A DNA stretch of 64,000 nt from Paulinella micropora (taxonomy: Eukaryota > Cercozoa > Imbricatea > Euglyphida): contig BJOX01000357.1 in NCBI GenBank assembly GCA_009731375.1, positions 136,306 through 200,305 on the forward strand, in the 5' to 3' direction. The notes beneath the pieces were generated by a model. That model ran no database searches. It was not told the DNA's origin and saw only the letters and a list, made by a program, of their open reading frames with translations. Positions within the stretch are counted from its first letter, which is position 1; each line of letters starts with the position of its first letter. Positions 12,517 to 24,602 of this stretch are shown here, piece by piece. The position numbers and the translations under genes are program-made.

Positions 12517-15500
12517 TAGGCAGTAACATATTGCCATTTCATCCCGTAATACTTAGATAGTTTGTCGATGACGTCGTTATTAAAGTCCGAGCCTCGATCA
12601 GAACATATCTTTCTTGGTACTCCGATCTGTGAGATGATCCTATCGATCAGCGCCTCGGCCGTCGTCTTGCCGGTAACGTCTTTGACAGGGATGATCCACA
12701 CATAGTTGGTGGCTCTGTCAATAGCCGTAAGGAGGTATTTGTAACCATCCTTCGATTCTGGGAAAGGTCCCACATGATCAATGTGTATAAACTCAAACAT
12801 CCCCGCATGAAGAGGAAATTCGCCAATCAGGCCGAAATTTGCCTTCAGTGGTGTTTTGTTTATCTTGCACGGGATGCATGCATCCACCGCCTGATCTATC
12901 TCCTCCTTCATCTTCTTCCACCAGAATCGCCTCGCTACGAACATATGAGTTCGTTGTCGACCCGGATGCGCCAAAAGTGGGCAATTGTGGGCTGCGACAA
13001 ATATAAATCGTCTCAGACTCTCCGGTACCCAAAGGGTCCATTTGTCCGGCTGTGACGCATAGCGACCGTGAAGGCCCTTGTACCACAGTAGACCATCTCT
13101 CCATCCCATCTCCTTCATCTGATCTTTGATCGCTTTCGTCATCCGTAGCTCATCCGGGTTCTGATATAACTGTATCAGTTCTTTAAACTCCGGATCTTGA
13201 GCCTGTTGTTGCCTCCATGCGGTAGGCGAGGCTATATGGATAGTACCATCTTCTAGCCGTACCCCGATTCTTTCCGGGTCATCGTCTAGGTCACTTCTCC
13301 GCTCTTGAGGAGGCTCCGCATAAACTTCCTGCGTCTCCTCTTCCTCTCTTATGTTCGCCTTCGCATTCTCATATACCTCATAGGACCACTCAGCGTCCTC
13401 CTGGGTATGTAGCTCACAACATATCCCGTGATCCGGGCCTTGTGGACTGTACCGTAGACCTGTGCGGTCATATCGGACTCCACTCGCCATCTCCATCGCC
13501 TCAATGTGGCTGACCTCATACACCTTGTCAGTGGACAAGTCTTCCATCTCCACCGTGGACACCAACGCCGATACTTCTGAGTTAAACTCTAGCCTAGAGA
13601 GGCTATCAGCGACCACATTTCGCTTTCCCGGTAGATGGACCATTGTAAAATCGAAACAAGACAAGAACGCTTGCCACCGCGCCAGCCGTCCCGTCTGTTC
13701 ATGATTCATCAACCATAACAGGTTATGATGATCAGTTCTGACAGTAAATTGAGGTCCTCCCCACAAATACTCTCTGAGCCTCTTGAGGGCCCATACTACC
13801 GCCAACGCCTCTCTTTGCCTTGTGCAATAGTTTCTCTCCGCCGCACACAACTTCCTACTAATAAACATGATTGGGCGTAATTTCTTCTCCTCATCCTCTT
13901 GTTGTAATACAGCCCCAATCGCAAACTTAGATGCGTCTGTATCGACTACGAATTGTTTCGTAAAGTCGGGCATCGTTAACACCAGTCCTCCGTCTTTCGG
14001 GTCTTTGTAAATGAGATCTTTGAGCGCATGAAACGCTTGCAAAGCCTCTTCGTCCCACTTCTCAAAGTCTCCAAAATCTATCATTTTCTCCACTTTAGCC
14101 CGTGTTGCACCCCAATCGGGTATAAACTGGCTATAGTATTGCGCCATCGCAAGGAATGAGTGCAATTCAGTGCGGTTCTTCGGTATCGGTCGATTCATAA
14201 TCTCCTCCCTCTTCTCTTTGGATATCGAGACTCGATTATGGGAGATCTCGTACCCTAAGTATGTCACACTCGTCTTGGCAAGTTGACACTTCTTTAGATT
14301 GCACTTCAGGCCAAAAGCTCCGATGCGCCTGAATATATCGGACAAATGATCGATATGCTCCTCCATTGTGTTAGAGTATACGATAATGTCATCGATATAG
14401 CAAAATGCATATTCTCCCGCCTTCTGTCCCCGCCTTCTCATAAAGCCACCGTCAGACAAATCATCGTACTGACTGCTCAACATCTTCTGCATCGCCTTCT
14501 GGAAAAGTCCTGGGGCTTGCTTGAGGCCCATCGGAAGCACTTTCCATTGGTATATTTCCATACCCACCACAAACGCCGTCAGCCATCTGGACTTTTCCTC
14601 CAGTGGTATCTGCCAGAAGCCATTCTTAAGGTCAATGACCGAATAGAATTTTGCATTCCGCAGTACTCTCCTTCCTTCTTCTAATGTCGGGAGAGGATTT
14701 CTCTCTTCCTCCAGCACCTTGTTAACACGAGCATAGTTAACTGTCAGGCGCCATTCTCCTCCTGGCTTCGGCACTATTCTCGGTTGTGAGACTATTGGAG
14801 ATGTTGATCTCTCAATAAAGTCCTCATTGAGCAGCTGTCTTGCTAGCTCCTCCGCTATCTTCGCCTCATGTATACTCAAATTCGCCCTTCGTGGTGCCGG
14901 TGACGGCTCCGCACCCGGTATTTTGTAAATAACCGCAGTGAAATCTTCAGGCTTGACACCACCTGCATGTGGAGGGTCAAAAATTTCCTTGTTCGCCTCT
15001 AATTTGGCTTTTAAAAGCTCCTTCTCCTTCTCCGTGCCTACTCCTTCTTCCAATATTTTCCGCGCCGCCTCTTGAAAATCTTCATCAGACATCTGCTTAT
15101 GCTGCTTGAGGGGTTCTCTGTCCTCCTCCAAGCCTAAGTCCTCTTCCGAGACATCATCTAGGCCCGTCTTTTCATACGTGACCGTGTCCGGCTCATCATC
15201 TTTACCGAGCTCCACCAGCATGTCAATGAGTCTCGCGTATTGCAAAGGAGCTTTACGGGTGTAAAAACCATCAAAGCATGTGAATGCTTGCGGTATCAAT
15301 TTCAACTTGTCGAGGTCTCTGAGCTTCCGCTTGTATGCACTGCTCTGCTCACGAGTTCCCATACGACAAGCCACCACTAGCTGTTGCTTGCGAGAGGGTA
15401 CCGGTATAGGATGATCAATAAGCCGGTCCCTTATTTCCTGCGCCCATATCGCCTTCTCATTATATGGCAGGATAATAGTATACGGCTTATTATTTTCGAA

Positions 15501-16874
15501 TAAAGTCCGTAAGCATTTCTTCACTTCAGACAGTGAACGCGGCCACGTGGGCTCGTCACCCCAGAAATCAGTAATAAAACTTTTAATAGTTTCTGGTGGA
15601 GTATCCGGGATTCGCCCCGTTCTCCTTGGTACAAACGCCTCCCTTTTTTCTTCTCCTACTTTCGCATGGAAACAGTATCCGTTAGTAATATGGACATATG
15701 TTCCTACTCCTTCCGCGAATCTCGCCGACGACGGGCTTCTTTGTGCGACACATATAATCTCCTCCTTTCGCTTCTCGATTAAGTCATGAATAGACTTTTT
15801 GTCCCAATGGCATGTCGGAACTGTGACAGTGCACACTTGGGATTCCCAATTGTCGGTCCAGGACAGTTCATCCGGTCTTACGACATGGGGGTGAACGTAC
15901 ACCTCAAGTGCCTCATGTGCGATGGCCATCTTTTTGTGATCCGTCGCTAGACTCAGCTCATAAGCCTCATAAGAGTCAGTAGCGTTGAAGGGATCAATAT
16001 CGTTCTCTTCTCCTCTTTTTACTCCATATATCACTCGCCGTGCGGCGCAATCAATCACAGCCCCCATCGTAGCCAATTGGTCATACGATAGTAATATTGA
16101 CCCGTGGTAACCGGGGACGACATAGAGGTCCATACGGTATACTCGTGCGGATTTCAATTTAAAGGTCAGTGTGATGATTCCCGTGATATCCGTCCGGCTG
16201 CTCACTCCTTTGAGAGTGCCCGTTGACTTTTTCATATTTCCGTCCACCCAGTCCCGGTATCGATTAAAAAACTTCCGGCCGACAATATTAATATTCGCCA
16301 TCGTATCATTACCAACTTTTAATATTGTCTTCAATGTTTCACAATAAAGTTCCGTATAACACAGAGCATCGGGCCTGTGTATATTGGCTGCGAGAACAAG
16401 AACTTTACGTTCCAAATTTTGGAGTCTTGTCTCTAAGTTTTTCAACTCCTCCTTCTTCTCCTCCTGCTTCACCTCATTAACATTTTTATTATTCTGCGGT
16501 ACTGGTGCGTTTACTATTTGAGCGACATTGTCTTGTGGTACTTGAGTACACACATTGTCTTTTTGCTCGCCACCCGCCGCGACCGTAGACATTGAGTCTG
16601 TTCGTGGTTGTTTGCTTGGCCGAGGCGATACGTCTGCCATTGGCCTCCTCGCCTCCATCGCAAGTCTCGCCTTCCTATTTGCATCAGTTATCATTGGTAA
16701 CCGTGCTGTATGAACGGGTATGAGACTACCTTGGGGCTGCAGTCTCTGTGTACCCACATCTTTGTTTTCACATAGAGGAAGCGTTGGCCCAGTCTGCACA
16801 ACAGCATTAGAAAGCACTGTGACTTTAGGGTTAAACTTCACAGTCTTCTCCTTCCTCTCTTCTTCCCCCTCCAG
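12517..16874 (-). CDS. Pol polyprotein of element 2 (PR-RT-RNase H-partial IN)
   Basis: The frame is open without a break from the codon after the gag stop to the LTR junction (a further 14 codons read into the LTR, to a stop at 12474). It encodes about 1450 residues. In order: a Lys/Glu-rich linker; a retropepsin-like domain with GNDTMA (Asp codon 16305-16307) and a VPGYHGSILLSYDQL segment; a domain of about 250 residues with IILPYNEKAIW and DHPIPVPSRK; RT with VIDLKNGFWQIPL, LPMGLKQAPGLFQ and YIDD near 14390-14400; RNase H with DTDASKFAIGAVLQQ; an HHCC zinc-binding motif (near 12880-12990); and the first two acidic residues of the integrase core. The catalytic Glu region is deleted, so this copy cannot integrate by itself. 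There is no ATG near the start of the frame, which fits expression by readthrough from gag. Confidence 0.9.
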
Positions 16875-16883
16875 TCATTCCAC
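16863..16883 (-). promoter_or_regulatory. Gag stop codon in a readthrough-like context (element 2)
   Basis: The gag frame ends GAA-UGA-CUG-GAG (UGA at 16877-16875) and the pol frame continues in the same register. Element 3 has CAA-UGA-CUA-GAG at the same place. UGA followed by CUA is a well-known leaky stop context. The residues just after the stop are also alike (LE then a Glu/Lys-rich run). Confidence 0.65.
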
Positions 16884-19571
16884 CACCTCGAAACGATTAC
16901 CTTGAGTAGTGTCCGGGTAGGATGACGTATCGGTCTCCGAGGCAGTGTTGTAGGCCTGAGCTCGACCGAAATTTGGGTTGGAGCTTGCCCACGAGCCTCC
17001 TCCTCCTCTGGGTGGGGGGGCTGGAGCTCGAACAGCTCTCCCTCCATAAGGGGTATATCCCCGACCTCCTCCTCTTCCTCTCTGAGGGGTTCCCTGCCAC
17101 CTCGAGGCTCCTCTCCATGTTCCTCGTCCTCCTCCTCCTCCTCCTCCTCCTCGTCCTCCTGCTCCTGCTCCTCCTTCTCGTCCTCTTTGAGAGGCCTTTA
17201 AGTTCTTTTGTCTCTCCCTTTCCTCCTTCTTCTCCTTCATCCTCTTCATGTAGGTAATGATTGCCTCTCGTAACTCCTCATCATCACACATATTGGCATA
17301 CCAACCTTCGTTCACAGCGGCAATCTGAAGCATATTGAAAAGGCCCGGTTCCTTGCCTTCCGTCCTGCTCAGAAAATTTGCCCTTGCTGTTGGGTTCTGC
17401 CTATCATGATTGAAAGAGCAGTCTCTGTTCTCCATCTGTGCCTTACACTGCAAGCCCGCGAACCACCTCCAACATGCGGTCTTCAGGTCTGGCTCTCTCT
17501 GTCTCTTCCAACCGGCAACTCTGTTTGTGTACGTGGCTTGTGCGCCAACAGGTACACCGCCTGCCTGTGCCGTATGTGCCTCCGTGAGCGAGTCCATGTT
17601 TGAGCATGCACTCATCACTTCTTGAAACAGTGCTGACGGAGCAACGCTTTGAACCGTATTTTCGAACACGTGTGTCTCGAGGAAGTTCTTGGACTTCACT
17701 GAGCTAAACGTCGAGCATTGTTGTATGAGCTGAGTAAGCTTACTCGGGTTAACTGTGTGTAACGCCGAAAAGAAATAGAGGATGATCGACTTGCGGCCAT
17801 AGAATAGCCCATAGGAGGAAACTACCTCCGTAAGGGTCGCCGCCAAGCCAACAGCACTCCTCAAACTCATCGCCACTGTCTCAAAGATTTCAAATCCTAT
17901 GAGAGTACCAGTGCAGAGATGCTGGTATCCATGAGATTGAAAATATGAAATGAGTGTGGCCACCGCCAGTTCACACTGAGCGTCTAGGCCTGTTGCATTG
18001 TTTCTCTTAATCTCCTCCTTCTTTCTCAAAAACTTGTACTGTGTCAGATCAAATCCCTCCGAGACTAGAGATTGGTCAAAAACAGTAACAAGGGCCTCGT
18101 ATTCCTGCGTTTCGTCGCAAGGAAAAGCCTTCATGCAGGCATTGATCTCTTTGAGCTTGCTCAAAAGCGAAGCATCAGAGTCTTTGTCTGAGCTCGTCTT
18201 GGCATATAGCATGAGACTTGCCACTCCTCCTTTCTTCCCCTTGAAGGCATTTATGATGTTCTGTCTGTCCTTCTTCTCCGTGTTTGTGACCACCACCGTA
18301 GTTGAGCCCGAGGGTGCAGGGGCTGGTGGGGCAGGAGCTGGTGGGGTCAAATATGTCGGAGGGTGTGTCTTTGCACCACTCACTTTTGCTTTCATTCTTT
18401 CCAGTCTCATCGTCTTCTCGAACTCCTCATTCTCTTTCGCCTTCTTCTTCTCAGATATCACCAGCTTTTGAGCATGAGTGATAAAGGCCACCAATTCAGA
18501 AGCAGATCTGAGAAAATTATATTTCTCCACATATTGGTCAACACCTGCTTTGTTGGCGACCGGTGGTGCGTTACTAAGTGATTTAAGGACAGAGTGATCC
18601 TTGGTAGGAATCCATCTCTTCCATGCCTCCTTGTGCAGTAACGCACCCATCAACAGTCTGATCTTGGTCAGAACTCTGTCGGTCTTCTCTAACTCATCAA
18701 TCACAGGATGAGTTTCTCCTGCTGCCTTAATGCTTTTTTCCATCTCTGCCTTCCCCTCCTCCAAGGCCTTTATTTCCATTGTAAAAAAATGAAATATGCC
18801 ACTCGAGTTTTTCGAACCCAGATTGGTCTTCATTTTTGTTACATCGACTGCCTCCTGACCAGTCGCGAGGAATCTGGCCGTTGCTCTTGGGTTTGTGTAC
18901 TGGAGGTAACCCTCACATCGTGGGCCGTATGTACGTTCCCAAATCAGGGTTTGAGTGTACACCCCAAAGATAGCATCGAGTAATTCAAGGTGGGTGTGTG
19001 TGTCCCCAAACTTGATATGCTGTATCTTCTTTCTCTCTTCTGGATCAGAGACCAGTTTGCCGAGGAGCTGTGCTGTGTTTGATAATAGGATATAGACATC
19101 CTTTTTAGCACGACTTTTCTCTCTTCTTTGATCCTGAGGGATCCACACATAGGTATCCTTCTCTACCCCCATCTTGTTATCAAACTCTTCTTTAGTGAGG
19201 TCATAGTGGTCTTGCACCCACTGTTGTTCCTCCACTGTGATCTCCTCTCCATCACTATGAATCAAGTCGATCATTTTTCGTCCTCCTCCTCCCGTGTAGG
19301 CAGGTGGTAAGGGATTACCATATGCTCCTCCTCCTCCCGTCTCTTCTTGTTCAAATCCTCCTTCATCTTCGTCTCCTCCATATCTTCCTTCATCATCCCA
19401 GCCCTCTTCTACTCCTCCTCCTACTCCTTCATCTCCTCCTCCTCCTTCATTCAATCCTCCTCCTCCTCCTTCATTCAATCCTCCTCCTCCTCCTCCTCCT
19501 CCTGCTTCTTCTTCTTCTCTTCTTTGATCTGCCTCCGAGAATTCACTCACTTCGGCGGTCTCTGTCGACAT
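16875..19571 (-). CDS. Gag protein of element 2
   Basis: An intact frame of 898 residues begins at an ATG with A at -3. The N-terminus is acidic with Gly-rich repeats (GGGGGLNEGG type). The middle is largely helical and shares blocks with the element 3 Gag, such as GYQHLCTGTLIGFEIF and FLETHVFENT. Near 17395-17485 lies C-x8-C-x8-C-x3-H, a CCCH-type zinc finger, followed by a charged helix and a long RGG/Gly-rich tail that ends GNRFEVVE. CCCH fingers and RGG boxes bind RNA, so the C-terminal half probably packages the element RNA. Pol follows in frame after one UGA. Confidence 0.9.
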   Translation of the reverse strand: MSTETAEVSEFSEADQRREEEEAGGGGGGGGLNEGGGGGLNEGGGGDEGVGGGVEEGWDDEGRYGGDEDEGGFEQEETGGGGAYGNPLPPAYTGGGGRKMIDLIHSDGEEITVEEQQWVQDHYDLTKEEFDNKMGVEKDTYVWIPQDQRREKSRAKKDVYILLSNTAQLLGKLVSDPEERKKIQHIKFGDTHTHLELLDAIFGVYTQTLIWERTYGPRCEGYLQYTNPRATARFLATGQEAVDVTKMKTNLGSKNSSGIFHFFTMEIKALEEGKAEMEKSIKAAGETHPVIDELEKTDRVLTKIRLLMGALLHKEAWKRWIPTKDHSVLKSLSNAPPVANKAGVDQYVEKYNFLRSASELVAFITHAQKLVISEKKKAKENEEFEKTMRLERMKAKVSGAKTHPPTYLTPPAPAPPAPAPSGSTTVVVTNTEKKDRQNIINAFKGKKGGVASLMLYAKTSSDKDSDASLLSKLKEINACMKAFPCDETQEYEALVTVFDQSLVSEGFDLTQYKFLRKKEEIKRNNATGLDAQCELAVATLISYFQSHGYQHLCTGTLIGFEIFETVAMSLRSAVGLAATLTEVVSSYGLFYGRKSIILYFFSALHTVNPSKLTQLIQQCSTFSSVKSKNFLETHVFENTVQSVAPSALFQEVMSACSNMDSLTEAHTAQAGGVPVGAQATYTNRVAGWKRQREPDLKTACWRWFAGLQCKAQMENRDCSFNHDRQNPTARANFLSRTEGKEPGLFNMLQIAAVNEGWYANMCDDEELREAIITYMKRMKEKKEERERQKNLKASQRGREGGAGAGGRGGGGGGGGRGTWRGASRWQGTPQRGRGGGRGYTPYGGRAVRAPAPPPRGGGGSWASSNPNFGRAQAYNTASETDTSSYPDTTQGNRFEVVE

Positions 19572-20289
19572 GATGTCGTAGTAGTGATCAACAGGAGGAC
19601 AGTGTCAGCTCCTATGTTTGGTTTTTGTTCGTTTGTGTTCTGTTCCTCCTTCAGTCGATTGACTAGTAAAGAGAGAAACTAATAGAAAGGGTAGGATAAG
19701 ATTCCCTGTCCTCTATGAAACACTGTTTGTGTGTTTGTTTTTGTTTGAGAAAAATAGTCTTTGAGACTTTCTCCGATTTCTTGTTCTCCTTACTCAGATT
19801 ACTTTCTCCTCCTTCTTTTCTATATTGTATCTAGTATGAGGCACTTGGACCTACACACAGATAGTAATAGAGAAGCTAGAAAAGCTCTCCTTGAGAAGTC
19901 GACAGTCGGTCGGATAGGTTCTCAGACCTACCTTTAGAAAACGATCAGAGATTTGCAAAAATACTCTGACGTATGTGTGAGATAATGCAGATAAATGCAC
20001 AAACTAGAAGGGTAGAGTGTTGTGCTCCTGTCCCTATGCTTGTTTGTGTTTTGTGTGTGTTCCTTCCAAGTTCTGTCCACCTCCTTCTTCTTGGTCTCTG
20101 TGTGAGAACAGCAAGAACGACAGAGAGTTTGTATCTGATGTCTCCTTGTGAGCACATAGATACTGATTGGGCTAGAGGGTACGAGACACCTGCTTGAGAC
20201 CAATCAAATTATTTGTTTTGTGAAAGAGTTATGAGGGAGCTGTGTTGGAGTATTTGTTTTTGTCTGACGTCCCCGTGTGAGACAGGTCA
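19572..20289 (-). other. 5' leader of element 2
   Basis: Between the gag start and the 5' LTR gap there is a U/G-rich (on +) untranslated leader with many TTTGTGTGTTT words. No ORF of note is seen. The primer-binding site next to the LTR falls in the N gap 20290-20353. Confidence 0.5.
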
Positions 20290-20353
20290 NNNNNNNNNNN
20301 NNNNNNNNNNNNNNNNNNNNNNNNNNNNNNNNNNNNNNNNNNNNNNNNNNNNN
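20290..20353. other. Assembly gap (64 N)
   Basis: Unknown sequence between the element 2 leader and its 5' LTR. The primer-binding site should lie here. Confidence 0.95.
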
Positions 20354-20592
20354 TGTAATGCCCCCAACGATAGATCGTAAAAAGTCGGTAATACAACCAA
20401 ACACAGTCCTCAAAAGATGAGAATGATGTCTCGTTATATTAGCTCAGTGAAGCCAAAAAAGGAAAACTGCAACAGACCAGGAATAAAATGGCATCAGGTC
20501 CAATCCGGACAAATAATACTGAAAAACAAGCTGGTGCACCTGTCACCAGGAAAAGGTATTTTTTACCGGCTATCCGGGGGGTGATGCCTACA
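20354..20592 (-). mobile_element. 5' LTR of element 2
   Basis: This 239-bp copy has TGTA...TACA ends and internal similarity to the solo LTR at 58211-58448 and to the remnant at 12394. The element 3 LTRs share its middle part (a word around GAGACATCATTCTC and the TTTGAGGACTGTGTTTGGTT block, read on -) but differ at the edges, so two LTR subfamilies are present. Confidence 0.85.
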
Positions 20593-21560
20593 GTACCCCC
20601 TNNNNNNNNNNTGAGTCTTCGGTACATGACGGAGTACGTGGTCACCTACTACAATATATAATGAAGAAAGATGATTATCGTCAGTAGGCATTGACTGCCC
20701 GTGCCACCAATGCCACCGTGCCACACATCGTGCCCAGTAATCGGCCACTGGCAAGTTATATCTTTTGACTCTCACTTCATGACTTGACTCTCAACCTGCC
20801 TCTTGATAATAACTATTAATAATGTAAATACCGGTTATATATACTATGATTAATCCCATCACCTAGGGCGGCTCACTTTCTAAGCAACTGCCCTGTTGAA
20901 ACTTGAGTTGAATCCGCAGAACCAACCGTGGCACCCTGGCTGATTCAAGACTGATGAACTTCAACCGTGCTTTTAATTTTCTTTCTGTCACTAATCCTTA
21001 TTGTGAGTATTAGTTGAAGAACGATGAAGATTTTTTCTATTGATCGGACTCGTCCGCAGTAAATGATAGAATTATCTTAAACTGAGTGATTTACGGCATA
21101 TCAATACAAGTCGAACTAGTACTAGTCGTAGTAAAACTTGAGCAAAACCAGAGCAGCACAAAACTGAGTCAACTTTTGAGCCGCTGCGCTCTGGTGGCTT
21201 TACAGAATCAAGTTCAAGGGGCCACTGACCCGTTTGAGTGATCACTTTCATACTTCATACAGAGTCTTCCAATTCAATGATGATTGACATCACTTCGAGT
21301 GGCAAGTAACTTGATGATAAGACTCTGTTAAAAATATTTGCATTCCCTTATGAATAATGTTGTATGCATATGCGGGCCACTTGAAACGTCAGTTGAAATC
21401 TGGATTTCAACGTTTTGAAAAGTCTTTTTAAGTCTTAAATGGTTTCAAGTTTCAAATGCTTATTAGGCATACTCAGCCTGAGAACGCTCAGAGTGCACCG
21501 GGGCTTAGACTGTCCTGAGATTAATGCAGGCAAGACAGAGTGAACAAACTGCTACACTGA
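20593..21560. other. Intergenic region with a 10-N gap
   Basis: A gap of ten N lies at 20602-20611. The rest is moderately AT-rich and I see no gene, RNA or repeat in it. Confidence 0.4.
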
Positions 21561-21597
21561 ACTAAGTGGCTGCGTATTATGTTGCTGCATGCAAGCT

Positions 21598-21890
21598 GCA
21601 AAGAAAAGAAAAGAGAAAAGAAAAAGAAAAAAGAAAAGAAAAAAGAAAAGAAAAAAGAAAAGAAAAAAGAAAAGAAAAAAAGAAAAAAAGAAAAAAAGAA
21701 AAGAAAAAAGAAAAAAAAAGAAAAGAAAAAAGAAAAGAAAAAATAAAAGAAAAAAAGAACAGAAAAAAAAGAAAGAAAAAAGCTAAGAAAAGAAAAGAAA
21801 AAAAGCGAACAAAAGAAAAGAAAAGAAAAAGAAAAGAAAAGAAAAGAAAAAAAAAAGAAAAAAGAAAAGAAAAAGAAAAAGAAAAAGAAA
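21598..21890 (+). repeat. Purine microsatellite (GAAAA)n
   Basis: About 290 bp of AAAAG/AAAAAG units with small interruptions. It directly abuts the 5' splice site of the lowest cysteine-rich exon (21900), so on the - strand it is a pyrimidine-rich intron start. Confidence 0.95.
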
Positions 21891-21899
21891 ATGCGATAC

Positions 21900-22199
21900 C
21901 TTATTCCAGCTGCCGGCAAATTTGCAGACTGAGCCGGCGCCACAGGAGCCCACGGTGCCATCCGTGCAATTTTCGCTCGCAGTTGTCCATCGGGCGCTGC
22001 AGTTGCATGTAGCTGGAAGGAAAAAAACGAGCATGAACATTTGTGTGTGTGTGTGTGTGTTTCATGCACTGTTTTGCTCGTGCTTCTTCACTGCTTGCTA
22101 GGAACGCCTGCGCATACATGCAGGTTTATGAACTAGTCTTCCACTTTTTCCTTTATGCACACTTAGTAGTGACTTAGTAGTGGAAGAGAGAGAGAGAGG

Positions 22200-22232
<33 letters not shown>

Positions 22233-22349
22233 AGACAAAGAACAAGAGAGAGAAAGAGAGAGCGAGAGAGAGAGCGAGCGAGAGCGAGAGAGCGAGAGCG
22301 AGAGAGAGAGAAAGAGAGAGAGAGCGAGAGATGGATAGATAGATAGATT

Positions 22350-22418
<69 letters not shown>

Positions 22419-23626
22419 CAACATTTGCAATTGGTTTTCTGCGTCTCGACTGCACAACCAACACTTAATAACTTATTATGAAAAGAGAAGCAATATGAGA
22501 ATAGCAGTCACCTTGTCCGACGAAGCCACAGAGGGAACTTGCACTCGGGCTGTCCTAAGACCAACCCGCACTAATCGCAAACGTTATATAAACAAACAAG
22601 CTGACCTTGTTCCAGCTGCCAGAAAACTTGCACACTGAAGGGGCCTGACAGAAGCCTCCCGACCCGTCCGTGCAAGTGTAGGCACCCAGCTGGTCTTTAG
22701 CAGTGCAGCTGCATGTAGCTACAGGCAAAAGACACAACGTTAACATGTATGTCGGTCAATGCAACCGGACTTCTGCGTTTTGATTGCGTAACCAACACTT
22801 GAACAACTTATTATGCAAAGAGAAGCAACATCAGAGTAGCAGTCACCTTGTCCGACGAAGCCACAGAGGGAGCTTGCACTCAGGCTGTCCTAAGACCAAC
22901 CCGCACTAATCGCAATCTTTATACGAACAAATAAGCTGACCATGCTCCAGCTGCCAGGCGCGATGCAGAGTGTATGCCGCCACAGCTGCCTCCGGAGAGG
23001 TCCGTGCACCTCCAGTCTTTCGATTGGTCTTTAGCCGTGCAGCTGTGTCGCTGCAAGCAAAACGCACAACGGTAACATTTGCAATTGGTTTTCTGCGTCT
23101 CGATTGCATGACCAACACTTAAATAACTCATATGAAAAGAGAAGCAATATGGGAATAGCAGTCACCTTGTCCAACGAAGCCACAGAGGGAACTTGCACTC
23201 AGGCTGTCCTAAAACCAACCCGAACAATTTGTAAGAGCATTGCAGGACTGGCTCATGCTGTTACAACAAGAAACTTGCTGACCTTGTTCCAGCTGCCAGA
23301 AAACTTACACACTGAAGGGGCCTGACAGAAGCCTCCCGACCCGTCCGTGCAAGTGTAGGCACCCAGCTGGTCTTTAGCAGTGCAGCTGCATGTAACTGCA
23401 GGCAAAAGACACAACGTTAACATATATGTCTGTCAATGCAATCGGACTTCTGCATTTTGACTGCATGACCAACACTTAAATAGCTCACACGAAAAGAGAA
23501 GTATGAGAACAGTGTTCACCTTGTCCGACGAAGGCACATATTGAGTTTGCATCCAGACTGCCCTAAAGCCAACCCGGACAGCCTTTCATATATTTCTGCC
23601 TTTTCCCCCTCCTCCTCCCCCCTCCT

Positions 23627-23657
<31 letters not shown>

Positions 23658-23988
23658 GATCTTCAAAAGAGATGATTCCCCAAGTTCTCGTTTAGCTGCA
23701 GTCCTGAATGACAAGAATCCTCCTACTCCTGCACACAGTTACCCTAGTCCAACTGCCATCGCGGAAGCAGTAGACTGAATTCCCAAGGCAGTTGCCGAAG
23801 AAGCTGTCCGTGCAGACAAAGTTGGGAGAACTGCCTTTGGCTGTGCAGCTGCATGTAGCTACAAGTAAAAGGAGAACGTTTACATATGCGTGGGTCAATC
23901 CAATTTTTCTTCTGAAATACTGATATGAAAAGAGAAGTGATATAAGAATCGCAGTCACCTGGAGCTGGAGTCGGAGGGTTGACAGTAC
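21900..23988 (-). CDS. Modular cysteine-rich protein gene (exons, - strand)
   Basis: Exons with AG acceptors and GT donors alternate between two kinds. Type A (113 or 116 nt): 21900-22012, 22606-22718, 23283-23395, 23743-23858. Each encodes TCxC, then C-TD, C, VC and GSW. Type B (43 nt): 22512-22554, 22848-22890, 23166-23208, 23520-23562, each encoding a segment like SLCGFVGQ. A starts in phase 1 and ends in phase 0; B runs from phase 0 to phase 1, so A+B is one phase-symmetric 52-residue module that can be duplicated without breaking the frame. One A copy near 22937-23052 has lost the frame. A 30-nt linker exon at 23959-23988 encodes TVNPPTPAP. No family is recognised. The even Cys content suggests a disulfide-bonded secreted or surface protein (inference). 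Confidence 0.6.
22187..22412 (+). repeat. (GA)n followed by (GATA)n microsatellite
   Basis: About 135 bp of GA dinucleotides with GAGC interruptions, then about 80 bp of GATA units. It lies in an intron of the cysteine-rich gene. Confidence 0.95.
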
Positions 23989-24571
23989 CTGGAGCAAACA
24001 ACAAGGCAAATANNNNNNNNNNTTTGCAATTGGTTTTCTGCGTCTCGATTGCATGACCAACACTTAAATAACTCATATGAAAAGAGAAGCAATATGGGAA
24101 TAGCAGTCACCTTGTCCAACGAAGCCACAGAGGGAACTTGCACTCAGGCTGTCCTAAAACCAACCCGAACAATTTGTAAGAGCATTGCAGGACTGGCTCA
24201 TGCTGTTACAACAAGAAACTTGCTGACCTTGTTCCAGCTGCCAGAAAACTTACACACTGAAGGGGCCTGACAGAAGCCTCCCGACCCGTCCGTGCAAGTG
24301 TAGGCACCCAGCTGGTCTTTAGCAGTGCAGCTGCATGTAACTGCAGGCAAAAGACACAACGTTAACATATATGTCTGTCAATGCAATCGGACTTCTGCAT
24401 TTTGACTGCATGACCAACACTTAAATAGCTCACACGAAAAGAGAAGTATGAGAACAGTGTTCACCTTGTCCGACGAAGGCACATATTGAGTTTGCATCCA
24501 GACTGCCCTAAAGCCAACCCGGACAGCCTTTCATATATTTCTGCCTTTTCCCCCTCCTCCTCCCCCCTCCT

Positions 24572-24602
<31 letters not shown>

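Larger units (their letters stand above)
12394..20592 (-). mobile_element. Ty3/gypsy-type LTR retrotransposon (element 2), 3'-truncated
   Basis: Read on the - strand the order is: 5' LTR (20592-20354), gap, leader, gag (19571-16875), pol (16874-12517) and a 3' LTR fragment (12516-12394). The pol reading stops being homologous inside integrase, just after the peptide KWQYVTAY, and at once becomes LTR sequence. The end of integrase, any downstream domain, the polypurine tract and the first half of the 3' LTR are therefore deleted. The outer flanks (GTCATC before 12394, GTACCC after 20592) do not form a target-site duplication. Protein similarity to element 3 is high across gag and pol. Confidence 0.85.

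Noticed and set aside
22937-23052. A further intact type A exon
   Set aside because: It resembles the module (CTAKDQ, CTD, GSW) but both ends need indels to fit the frame, so I treat it as decayed.
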